Notes under the pieces: generated by a model
Seen by the model: the letters and a program-made list of their open reading frames with translations, nothing else
Database searches by the model: none
What the model was told of the DNA's origin: nothing
Part shown: positions 32,889 through 44,600 of the stretch, piece after piece
Numbering within the stretch: the stretch's first letter is position 1
Layout: every line of letters starts with the position of its first letter
Program-made: the position numbers and the translations under genes
NCBI GenBank assembly: GCA_050084985.1
Contig: JBITNC010000001.1
Span: 114,700,001-114,764,000 of the forward strand
Direction: 5' to 3'
Origin: Nageia nagi
Lineage: Eukaryota > Pinophyta
Length of the DNA: 64,000 nucleotides

Positions 32889-34609
32889 TAACTAGATAAT
32901 GCTTCATATGGTGTCATTTAAATAGTTGTGTGGTATGAAGTGTTATACCACCATTCTTCCAAAGGAATCCATTTTACTAGTGAATTTGTTGGGTTGATGC
33001 AAAATAATGTAAATAGATTTCTAAGTACTTATTAACAATTTCAAATTATCCATAAATCTAGGGGTGATAGGCTAAAATCATTTTGAGTTGAGTTCCTTGC
33101 AGCTTGATAAATTCTTTCCAAAATTTTCTAGTGAATGTATGGTCTTGATCACTAACTATGGTAGAGGGCATACCATGAAGCTTGAAAATATTATCAACAA
33201 AAAATTGGGCTACATTGATAGCTTTATATGGATGTGATAAAGAGCATAAGTGTGTATACTTAGACAACTAATCAACTACCACCAAAATAAAATATTTACC
33301 TTAAGATTTGGAAATATCTTCAATGAAGTCCATTGAAATATCAATCCAAATACAACTTGGGATAGGTAAGGGGTGAAGTAAACTAGGAGTGCCAATTGTT
33401 TCATCTTTATACCATTGAAAAACATCACAATCGATAATAAATTTCTTGATATCCTATTTCATTTTATCCTAATAAAAGGATTAAGCCACTCTTTTATAGG
33501 TCTTGAGAAACCCTAAGTGTCTGATTGATGTTGTAACATGTAATTATTGAAGTATTACTTCTTGATAGGAAGAAGTGGATGGTAATACAATGTGGCCTTT
33601 GAAGCATAAAACTCCATCTTACTAAGAGGAATTCTATTTATTAGCAAGATCAATTTAAAGTTGTCAAATTAATACCTAAATTGAGTTATCTTGAATCCAT
33701 TCTTATTTTAGCTACTCTAACCATTAGGGAACTAATTATGAAATTGCTTGAAGTGTTACAGGTTTCTCAAATTTATGGGAAAGAGAATCCATAACCACAT
33801 TCTCTGAACCCTTTCTATATACTATTTTGTATTCATACCTTAATAGTTTGGTCACCCACTTTCATTGTTCAATTATCATAATTCATTGTTCTAAAAAGTA
33901 CTTCAAACTATGGTGATTTGTGCATATAATGAAATGTTGACCAATGAGGTAGGGTCTCCATTTTTGAACCATATGAATTATTTCCAACATCTTCTTTTCA
34001 TAGGTAGATCTAACCAAATTTTGACCTCATAATTACTTGCTAGTGAAAGCTAAAGGTCTTCCCTCTTGCATTAAAACTACATCCAATCCTATTCCAAAGG
34101 CATCTCTCCCTATGATAAATATTGTAGAAAAATATGGCATGGCTAAAACATGAGTGGAACACATTGCCTCCTTTAGTTTGTAGAAATATCCTTCAGCAAC
34201 TAGTGACTAAATAAAGGCATCTTTTTTTAGTAATGATGTGAGTGGATCTATGATCTTCCCATAATTCTTTACAAATTTATGGTAGTAAATTGTTAGGCCT
34301 ATAAATCCTTACAGTCCCTTGAGTGATTTTGGAATAGGCCAATCCTATATGTCTTTAATTTTATGTGGATCTACCTTGACTCTATCTTTAGAAATGACAT
34401 GCCCCAAGTATTCAATCTCATGTAGCCTAAAGGAACACTTGGATTTCTTTGCATATAATTGATGCTCTTGAATTAAATGCAAGGTTCGATCTAAGTGTGC
34501 CAAATGATACTTCCATGTCTTGTTGTTGATCAAAATATCATCAAATAAAACCAAAATAAATTTACAAATATGAGGGAGAAATACCTAATTCATCAAACTC
34601 TAAACCATT
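32889..34609 (-). pseudogene. Gypsy J reverse transcriptase (part), RNase H and integrase, D1 copy
   Basis: Minus-strand gypsy pol, starting mid-RT. RT: SLMN, then LVLFDDILINNKTWKYH (DD of the catalytic box), SFRLHEIEYLGHVIS. RNase H: FIIGRDAFGIGLDVVLMQEG and NVVMDSLSHK around 33,780-34,110. Integrase: INVAQFFVDNIFKLHGMPST with IVSDQDHTF, then PLEEWWYNTSYHTTI, where element B interrupts. Many stops. Everything upstream of the RT palm is missing: the sequence switches at 34,609/34,610 to the inverted copia 3' UTR. RT-RH-INT order shows it is Ty3/gypsy. Confidence 0.88.
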
Positions 34610-35087
34610 TGTGAGGAACTCTTATGTGTCTTTTAGCACTGTTCAATTGTCCATATGTGAGGAACTCATATGTGCAATTTATTTTTTGCCTTACTTGTTA
34701 TGATAATCAATACATGTTTTGTATATAGCAAGTGACTATATTTTTGGTTTGGCATCTTTGTCATGACTTTTAATGCACCATTGATCAGTTTATTATGGCA
34801 TTATTTGATACATATATCCTTGTTGATATGATCATGTTGCTTCTAACTGATCTTATTTTCTAAGATGTTATTGACTTGCAAGTTCTTTTGAGATTGCAAG
34901 TTAGTTACTTCAAGTATGCAAGCTCTTGGAGATTCTTCATGACTTTCAGTTGGATGACTACTTCATGTACATTGAAACTAGTTGTGGTCAATGGTTGTAT
35001 TTAGCAAAGTAGTGAGTCTCAAGCTAGATCTTTCTTACTTCGTAATATGTAAAAAGTTCTCATCTTTGTTGTATCTATTTGGAGGAG
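34610..35087 (+). repeat. Palindrome arm 1 (copia F 3' UTR, plus orientation), D1
   Basis: A plus-oriented copy of the copia F 3' untranslated region, inverted relative to 35,506-35,982. It begins GTGAGGAACTC at the gypsy break and ends GGAGGAG at 35,087, where it joins the inverted LTR remnant. It contains one degenerate hairpin-repeat unit. Confidence 0.9.
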
Positions 35088-35439
35088 TATATCCATTAAC
35101 TAGATCTCACTTCATTCACAAATATGAACTCTTACAATCTCCTAAACACTATCCTCTAGCATAAATTTACTCCACTAAGTAGTGTATGATCATAAAGAGG
35201 GATCTTTTTATTTATAGGCCAAAATCCCTTTTTGGATCACCCTTTTACCCAATGTACAAAGACATGACATGTAACTCCTTTTTACCTAAGGGGCATGCTC
35301 ATGACATGGAGTGTAGGACAAGTTACATTATCATATTCACTTAAATACTTAAGATATCAAATGATACCCTTAAGTATTAGTGAACTTATATAGAATATTA
35401 TTACAAATTCTTTACAATAATGCATTATACATTCCAACA
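35085..35439 (-). repeat. Truncated 3' LTR of copia F, D1
   Basis: Minus-strand TGTTGGAATGTATAATGC at 35,439 down to AGTTAATGGATATACTCC at the palindrome centre. The last 100 or so bases expected from A/B-type LTRs are missing. Contains TATAAATA (near 35,210). The adjoining polypurine tract TTAAGGGGGAG is at 35,440-35,450. Confidence 0.8.
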
Positions 35440-35505
35440 CTCCCCCTTAATGCAATATTGGGATAGAGCAAATAAGAGAGAAGGAAGAGAGAAAGTAAGA
35501 GAGTT

Positions 35506-35982
35506 CTCCTCCAAATAGATACAACAAAGATAAGAACTTTTTACATATTGCAAAGTAAGAAAGATCTAGTTTGATACTCACTACTTTGTCAAATATAATC
35601 ATTAACCATAACTAGTTTTAATGTACATGAAGTAGTCATCCAACTGAAAGTCATAACGAGTCTCCAAGAGCTTGCATACTTGAAGTAACTAACTTGCAAT
35701 CTCAAAAAAACTTACAAGTCAATAGCATCTCAGAAAACAAGATCAATTAGAAGCAACATGATCATATCAACAAGGATATATGTATCAAACAATGCCATCA
35801 TAAACTGATCAATGGTGCATTAAAAGTCATGACAAAGATGTTAGACCAAAAATATGGTCACTTGCTATATACAAAACATGTGTTGATTATCATAACAAGT
35901 AAGACAAAAAATAAATTGCACATATGAGTTCTTCACATATGGATAATTTAATAGTGCTAAAAGGCACATAAGAGTTCCTCAC
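35506..35982 (-). repeat. Palindrome arm 2 (copia F 3' UTR), D1
   Basis: The native minus-oriented 3' UTR of F, complementary to 34,610-35,087 with scattered differences. Spacer between arms is 418 bp and is mostly LTR. Confidence 0.9.
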
Positions 35983-36156
35983 ACATGGATAGCTGAATAG
36001 TGCTAAATTGGCCAATTTTTGCTCTAAATTTGTACAATAAGTTCCTCATGTAGAACAAACTTACCATGAAGGTGTATAATAAAATCAACACTATACAACA
36101 TAAAATCCTCCTAGGGATGAAGTTGTCATCACAAAAAATGCATTCAACATAAGAAT

Positions 36157-39100
36157 TCAAACTTCACTCCCCCTTGAGGGAAAATTCACCAACTCAATAG
36201 CATTCCTAAGCTGAAAAAATTGAGCTTAAAGAAGGGGTTTGGTGAAAAAATCAATGGAGTTCAAGGTGGATGGATAATACTCTAGGTGTATTATGCCATC
36301 AAGAACCTTCTACCTGATAAAATGGTCATGGATTTCAACATGTTTTATTCTTTGATGGAACATAAGATTCTTAGCTAAAAAAATAGCCAACTAATTATCT
36401 GAAGAAATCAAAGATGATCCAACTTGTTCATACCCAATTTCTTTCAAAATATGCCTTAGCAAAATAGCTTCCTAGGATGCAAAAAACATGGCATGGTATT
36501 CAACTTCTATAGTGGAAAGAAAAATAGTAGTCTGCTTCTTGGAAGCCCAAGAGATAGCACTTAAACCAATCCTAAAAATATACGAAGAGGTTGATTTTCT
36601 ATCATCTATCTCCTCAATAATTAGAATCTAAAAATCTTGAGAGAACAAATGAGGGTAACTTAGAATACTTGAGAGAAAGATATTTCATTCTTGGAACATA
36701 CTTCAAGATTTGCTTAACAACATTAAGGTGTTCAACATATGGTTTCTACATGAATCATGCCATTAGATTCACTGCAAAGGTAATATTTGGTCAGAAAATA
36801 GTCAAATATAGAAGACTAATAATTAATTGCCTATAAGCTATAGCATCAACATACTGAGAGTTGGAACTTAGAGAAATAGTGATTCTAGGAGAGACTAAGA
36901 TTGCAACATATCTCCAGTCCATTCCAAACTTATGCAAAATGTCTGATATATACTTATATTGATTGAGATAAGTACAATCCTTGTATTTATACAGTTGCAT
37001 TCCAATATAGTAGTGTAAGAGACTAAGATTAGTCATTTCAAACATTACCTTAAGTTTAGATATGCACTTTTGAATGATTTCATCATTGTTCATAGTAATC
37101 AAAGGATCATCCACATAAAGGAGAATCAAAACCACATCTATTCCTTGAGTGAGCACATATAAATCAAATTATAAAAAGCACTTAGAGAAACCAATATCTA
37201 CAAAATATCCTAAAATCTTTTTATAGCAAATTTTAGATGCTTGCTTAAGTCCATATAATTATTTCTTTAGCTTGCACATAAAAGACTCCTTACCTTTCAT
37301 AATGAACCCTTCTAGTTGATTCATGAATATTTCCACATCTAAGTCACCATTGAGAAATGCACTCTTAACATCAAGTTGAAAAACTTTCCATCCTTGAGCT
37401 TCAAAAAGAGTAAGTATAATTCTCACATTAGATATATTTGCCATGGGAGCAAAGGTTTCCTCATAATTTACACCATATTTATGAATAAAACCTTTTGCTA
37501 CTAACCTTACCTTGTATTTCTCAATATTCTCAACATAATTGTACTTGACCTTGTAAATCCACTTATTACTAATTATATTTTTCTCATTAGGATAAGGAAC
37601 CAAATTCCAAGTTTTATTTTTCATAAACACATCATACTCCATTTTCATGGCTTCCATCCAACAACTCATGCTTTGAAGCTTATTTGAAGAATGAAGGCTC
37701 ATGCTTGTTGTCAATTTTGGTAAATAAGGATTTGTTCAAGGTCATACTCCTTTGTACCCTTTGAGTTGGAGAGTTTTGTTCATAAGGTGACTTGACTATA
37801 TCAATATCCAACTAGCTAGGAGCAATTGATGAGTTATCTAGATCATCAACATCCTATTTATAAGTAGATTCTTTAGGAGGTTCATTGAACTTTATATCTT
37901 TTGAAATGAATACTACTTTATATGATGGAGAGTAGAGCCTATAGCCTTTATTCTAACTATCATAACCCATAAAGATGCATTTTTTAGTCTTTTTGTCTAA
38001 TTTTTCCCTTTTCTCAAAAATAATGGAGGAGAATGCTTCACAACCAAACACCCTAAGGTGTGAAATGTTAGGTTTTATTCCTAACCATGCTTCAAAAGGA
38101 ATTTTGCCCTAAATGACTTTTATGGGACACCTATTCAAGGTGTAAATAACAATGCTTACTACTTCACCCCATAAGAAATTAGGAAGATTACCCAACATAC
38201 ATCTAGCCATTTCTATAATTATTCTATTTTTCCATTTGATAACACCATTCTACTGAGGAGTGTAAGGAATCATAAACTACCTCTTGATTCCATACTTAGC
38301 AAAATAGTCATTGAACTCATTGCTATTATATTCTCCTCTTTTATATGATCTTAACATCTTGATTTTAAGGTTAGTTTGATTATCAATAAAGGCCTTAAAA
38401 TCTTAAAATTTCAAAAGTAGATACCTAAAGGTCATCCTACTAAAGTCATAAATGAAGGTCAAGATGTAAGATGGTCCTCCAAGCAACTTAGTCTGAAATA
38501 GACCTATCAAATCTAAATGCACAAGTTGAAGAGGTTGAGATGCTCTTATTGCCTTATCTTTTTTGAACTTTTGCCTATGCATCTTGCCAAGGATGCACTT
38601 TTTACAAATACGATTGAAGTTGAAATTGAAGGCAAACATTCCACAAATTTTTGGTCTTTCATAACTTGAATACTCTTATGGTTAAGGTTTCCTAAATGAT
38701 GGTGTCAAAGATTGCCTCTAGAACACACACTAGTAGTAAGACACATCTTTGATGGAATTGATCCACAATGTATAGATCATCTTTCATTGATAATTTTACC
38801 AACATGAAAAGTCATTTCTTAATGCACCAGGATTAAGAGTCAAACTCAAATGAGTACCCTTTTCTAGCAACTTGGATCATGAAGAGAAGGTTCATCTTAA
38901 GCTTAGAAATATAGAGCACATTATCAAGAATCTTCCCATGAATCAACACATTTCTAATTCCTTGGACTTCAAGGATAGAGTTATCACCTATCAAAATTGC
39001 ATTTTTTTTATACTTTTGAAAGTTCTCAAACTTATCCTTTTAAAAGCATAGGTTATTAATGCAACTAGAGGAAATAATCTAATTAGATAAAAAAATATGA

Positions 39101-40046
39101 TACATGGAGTAGAGCACCACAACAAAACTACCTTGAATATTCTTCTTTCCTTTGAAGTTCTTTACATTACAATTACCTTTGTTCTTTTCCTCTCTTTGTT
39201 TTTTGTATCAATCAACTTCTTTGTGACCTTGGATGCCACAATAGTTACAATTTCCATCAAAATTTGCCTTAGGATTTGGATTATTTACTTTATCTTTTCT
39301 ATCTATTTGCTTGAAGTCATTGTTGTTGCGATTGTTCCTACTATTGTTGATGTTCTTGTCATTTTTTTACCTCTTTTATCAAAAATTTTGAAGGAAGAGA
39401 TAATATTTTTTATGATTATTGAACTTCTTCTTATAAGGAGTTTTGGTTGCTTATAGAGCAACATTATTATCTTTTAGAGAAAAAATCAACACTTTTTTGT
39501 TAAGGGTTTTCTCATGCTTCAAAACAAGCTTAGAAAGGTTCTCAAGGGAGAAGACTTCTTCATCATCAAGCCTTATTTCTATATCCATCACAAAGTTGCC
39601 AAACTTTGAAGAAAAGCTTTGGAGAATGATGAATACTATCCATAAGCAACAAGTTGGGTTCTTAGGTCAATGGTTTTATTCAAGTAGATAGCCACATTTT
39701 CATCTTTATCTTGATGAGATTGAAGAAACTTTTGGAGAATTGTAAACCTTCTTGAAAACTTTAAACCAACTTAGATTTGCTTAAGCTTATCCCAAGCTTC
39801 CTTTGCTGAGGTTGAAGAGAAAATCATAAAGAGCACATCATCTAAAACTACACAAAAAATCATGGAGGTTGCCAACTCATTCTTCATGTTGTAAGTCTCT
39901 AATGCCTTCTCATTTGTAGGAGGTACAAGGTTCTCATTCACTATTTGCCAAAGCTTCCTTTTTTGCAACTTAGATCTCATCCAAGGTTCCTAAATCCCAA
40001 ATTTGGAACCATCAAGAATGCGTTTGGGTAAAACGAAGTCTCCCAT
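36157..40046 (-). pseudogene. Copia F gag-pol, D1 copy
   Basis: Minus-strand copia polyprotein starting MGDFVLPKRILDGSKFG at 40,046 and ending at 36,157. Readable blocks: gag KRKLWQIVNENLVPPTNEKA; zinc knuckle CNYCGIQGHKEVD with a TGA where the last Cys belongs; integrase CILGKMHRQKF, LVHLDLIGLFQTK and FTFIYDFSRM-like; RT GFIHKYGVNYEETFAPMAN, QGWKVFQLDVKSAFLNGDLD; YVDDPLIT (catalytic box) near 37,110; RNase H pieces to 36,240. Many stops and frame changes. Polypurine tract AAGGGGGAG overlaps the last codons (36,167-36,175). The protein is clearly related to A/B but has a different LTR sequence. Confidence 0.92.
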
Positions 40047-41255
40047 TTGCTACATAAGAATATGAAAAATAATAAGCATGTGGTTCAATAAACAACATTA
40101 TATGTTAAGTTTTAACCAAGTAAGTAATACATGTTACATTTAATTAACTAAGTCATGCTTGATTAGATTCACTAGTGCAAATATTTTACAACTCAAATAT
40201 ACATCCCATTAACCTAAATACTTTTTTCATCACCAAGAACTGTAGATGAAGAGTGACATTATTGAGGCTTGTTTTTTTTATCTAAAATTAGGCCTTTACC
40301 TGAATGCTTGCATAAGAGGAGCCTAAGTACTACCAATCCTCAACTAGTTCACCTTGGTTAGTATTATACTTTTTCACAAGGATAAGTACCTATTATTTTT
40401 CAAGGTTATGATGTTTATTGGATCAACCAAATTATTAATCTTGATTAGGTTTCAATTTGTTCTCTTAGGTTATCATGATAATCCCTGAATGGAAATGCGA
40501 ACATATGGTATCACTACACACAAGTCTATCCACCTATTGGAGCTATATCTAGACCAACAAAGGACTTAGTGGCAATTGAGAAGTATGAACTTTTCACCAT
40601 TTGGATCATCAAACTTAAAAGCTCCAATTCGCCTATCCTCATCTCATAGCTCCTCAAATAAGTCATGTTGTAGAATGTACATGTAGATGTGTTCATTTTA
40701 GGAGGTTTTTCATATCAATATTTGCATTTTTATTTGCATAAGTAAATAAATCAAAGTGCAAAAAATGAAGTAAAACAACATCCATTCAAATTTTAAACCT
40801 AAGTGTCCAATGGATTTTATTTGCCAACTGCTAAAGGACATATTTACAACATTCCTTATTTGTACAAGTTCATTCCATTCTTGCATAAGGAAGTAAAAAG
40901 CATCATAACTTAAGTAATAATCATGCATTATTCCAACTTAAGTACTAAGCATGCATCATTTCAACTTAAGTACAAAGCATACATCTTTAAAAATAAACTT
41001 TAAGTACTATGCAATATTTCAATACAAGATAAAGTAAGAGGTATTGGTATGTAAAAAGATAAAATTTAAGTAAGAATTTATACAAATTCTCCTTTTTTAA
41101 TTAAAGTTTATTTTTAAAGATAGCATACTAGTTTACAAAAAATATCTTCTAAGAATGTTCATTCCATAACATTGCTCTAAAGATCTAAAAAATTAAGTAA
41201 AAACAATTCCCCTTTATTACTTAATAAAGATCCTAAGTAATATTACATTTAGCTA
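40047..41255 (-). other. Leader of copia F, D1 copy
   Basis: Untranslated leader homologous to A (about 7,900-9,111) and B, including the empty site of the gag-only element near 40,470 (TTATCATGATAATCCCTG). It ends at the right boundary of D1 without reaching an LTR. Confidence 0.75.
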
Positions 41256-41641
41256 TGTACAATTATTGGTGAAGACCCAAATATGTTGCAATAAACATAC
41301 AAGACTTATTTACACAACAATACCCACCTATCAACAAAATGGTGGTTTAAGTTATCACACAAATCAACTATGATTCATAAACATCAACAATACCCAAGAT
41401 TTCCTAGACTTAATAAAATTTAATAAAAATGATTAAGTATAAAGATTGTACACTCATTACAACACTTACAAAAGAATGAAAGTGGAGTAAGAAAAGAGAA
41501 TCAAAAGCATAGATATTATTGAGAAATAATAAATGAATGAAAGAATAGTAGAATGTTACATTCCTTACCCAGTGTAATTCTGAAAGAATAATATAAGCTA
41601 GTAACTGGCTATTGTTTGGGAAGTGTGACCACTCCTAGTTT
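41256..41641 (-). other. 3' flank of copia I
   Basis: Sequence between the D1 boundary and the pol end of I. On the minus strand it follows the pol stop and should hold the polypurine tract and 3' LTR, but it does not match the I LTR. The 3' LTR is therefore lost or lies outside the junction. Confidence 0.4.
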
Positions 41642-44600
41642 TTATCCCAAATATTCAAAAATATCATTGAAAAATGGTTTGGTAAATATATCAACTACTT
41701 GTTCTATAGTAGGCATAAATTCTAACTTGATTGTTCCTTCTGCTACTTTCTCTTTTAGAAAATGATACCTGATTTCTATATATTTTATTCTTGAATGCAT
41801 ATTAAGATTCTTTGATATATTTATAGCACTAGTATTATCACACATGATAGGAATGGACTCATTGATATTGATTCCTAAATCCTTCATAGTTTGTTTCATC
41901 CACAAAACCTATGTACAATATTAGATTCATGCAATGTATTCAACTTAAGATGTGGATAATGATGTTGAGTTTTACTTTTTACTATGCCATGATACATGAT
42001 TATCACCCAAAAAAATGCACCTCCACTTGTACTCTTTCTATCATCTACATAGCCTACCCAATCTGCATTTGAATAAGCAATAAGAGTGAAATTTTTATCA
42101 TTGGGATACCATAATCCATAGTGCCTTTGAGTTATCTAAAAAATTATTTTTACTATTGTAACATATGTTTGTTTGGTTACTGCTTGAAATCTTACAAATA
42201 TGCACACTACTTGAAATATATCTAGTCAAGATGTAGTCAAATATAATAAACCACCTATAATTGATCTATAAAGAGTCTAATCAACTCGAGGAGAATTATC
42301 TTCTTTACTCAATTTATAGGTAGTCATCATTGGAGTGCTTATAGGTTTACTATCTTCCATGTTAAATTTTTTCAACATCTCCTTGACATACTTAATTTGA
42401 GATAAAAATATGACCTTATCTAATTGATTCACTTCTACTCCAAGAAATTATGAAAACTCACCCACCATAGAGATTTCAAATTCATTTTGCATTTGATCAA
42501 AAAATTCTTTGCAGATTTCATTCTTGCATCCTCCAAAAATGATATCATCTACATAGAAAACAATGACAAGTTAATTATCATTTTTAGTTCTAACATACAA
42601 GTTACTATTCATCATACCTTTCTTGAACCCTTGCTATAGAAGATAGTTATCCAACCTTGCATACCAAGCCCTTGGTGCTTGTGTTAGGCTATATAAAGCT
42701 TTTTTTAGTCTACAAACTAGATTTGGATAATCTCTTACCTAAAAACCATTTGTTTTTTCAATTTATAATTCCTCTTCTATCTTTCCATTGAGAAATACTG
42801 TTTTAATATCCATTTGATACACTTTAAAATTCTTGAAGATAGCTAGAGCAAGAAAGATTCTAATAGCTTCTAATCTAGCTACAAGAGCAAAGGTTTCTTC
42901 AAAATCAATACCTTCAATTTATGCATAGCCTTCACATATTAATCTTGCCTTGTTTCTTACATTTGTACCTTCTTTATTCAATTTTATTTTGAATGCCCAC
43001 TATACCAATGACATTCTTATTTGTAGGTCTAGGTACAAGCTACCATGTTTTACTATTCTCAATCTGATTTAGCTCTTCTTCCATTGCTTTTACCTAGCTT
43101 TCATCTTTACTTGGTTTTGTAACATTCTTAGGTTCAAAATGAGACAACAATGCATAATTTATATTTTCTTGAGTTTAGGTAACCTTTCTTCTAGTTTGAA
43201 TACCCATATTAAAATATCCAATAATTTATTGACTTGGATGATTTAATTTCTTATTTTCTAGAGGATTTTGGTGAGCTTGTTACTGATGATTCAGGTCTTG
43301 CTTATGGTGATCCCTTAGGTGAAGTTAGTCATGATGTTTTAGGAGAAACTGATAGTGATGATTTAGGTGAGGATGATGGTGGTGATATAGGTGAGGATGA
43401 TGGTGGTGATTTAGGTGAGGATGATGGAGATTGCTCCTTTTCTTTTTCTTCATACATGGGATAATCATTATAGTCACTTGACATTTTAACATCTCCTTCA
43501 TCAACCATTATATATGCACTTTTCACAATCTTTCCAAGTCTCTTATTGTAACATTGGTAGGCTTTTCTTTTGCATGAGTAGCCAAGAAAATTCCTCATCA
43601 GCTCTATCTTCAAACTTGCCCAAATTTTCTTTAGTATTTCTTATGTAGCATTTACTCCCAAAGATTTTAAAATGTTTGACTATAGACTTTATTCAAAATC
43701 ATAACTTGTATAGTGTTTTATTTTCATATGGTATGAGCATACATCTATTTTGAATGTGGATATCTATGTGTACTACTTCTTTCATAAACTATCATTTACT
43801 TTGTTCTCAATCATCATTGTTCTAACCATATTTTGTACTATTCTATTCTTTCTTTCCACAACACCATTTTGTTGTGGCATTCTAGTAACAAAGAATTGTC
43901 TTCTAATGCCATGTTTTTCATAGTATTCAATAAATTTTGTAGAAATGAATTCTCCTCCTCTATCTGATTTGAGACATTCGATTCTTCTACTAGTTTGGTT
44001 TTTAATCATATTCTTGAAACTCATAAATATATCAAAGGCTTTAGATTTATGTTTAAGAAAATGTGACCATATCATTCTTGACTAATCATCTACAAACAAC
44101 GTAAAGTATTTATGGCCATGTATACTTTAAGTTCTGGTAGGTCCACATAAATCAATATGAATTAACTCAAGGGTTTGGTAGAATGATATTCTTTATCCTT
44201 GAAGAAAGTTTTGATTTGCTTATCTTTCTAACATGAAGGACATATGCTGTTGGACAACTTGGAGATTCTTGGCATATCCCTTACTTCTACTTTGTGCTAA
44301 TTTTTTCTATATTTTCAAAATTGATGTGTCCAAGTCTTTTATGCCATAACCAGTTAGTGTCTTCATGTCAAAGAAGGTAGGATCCTTCTGATGTTATAGT
44401 TAGTGTATACAAATTACTTATTGTTCTTATTCTAGTTGCTACAATTCATACAATTTTTTATCTTCTTATTTCACATCCACGTCTTTTGAAGATAACATCA
44501 TTACTTTTATCATAAATTTGATTGACACTCAATAGGTTATGTTTCAAGCCAATAATAAATAAAACTTCTTCAGATTTCATCTTTTCATTTCCCATTTTCA

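Larger units (their letters stand above)
16315..41255. repeat. Segmental duplication copy D1
   Basis: Direct copy of D2 (50,681-63,878). Without element B and one copy of its target duplication (11,784 bp) it is 13,157 bp, against 13,198 for D2. Both contain the same order of H gag, L1, gypsy J, palindrome and copia F, so it is a block duplication and not independent insertions. In a 105-base sample I counted four differences. Its left end cuts the integrase zinc region of H and abuts gypsy E; its right end (ATTTAGCTA) abuts copia I. Confidence 0.93.

Noticed and set aside
32889-34609. Reading gypsy J as an intact gene beside element B
   Set aside because: Even after joining across B there are many stops and the RT N-terminal half is absent.
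43234-43464. Plus-strand acidic frame rich in Gly, Glu and Asp
   Set aside because: It is the complement of a 24-bp repeat encoding a Ser/Pro stretch in the copia I polyprotein.
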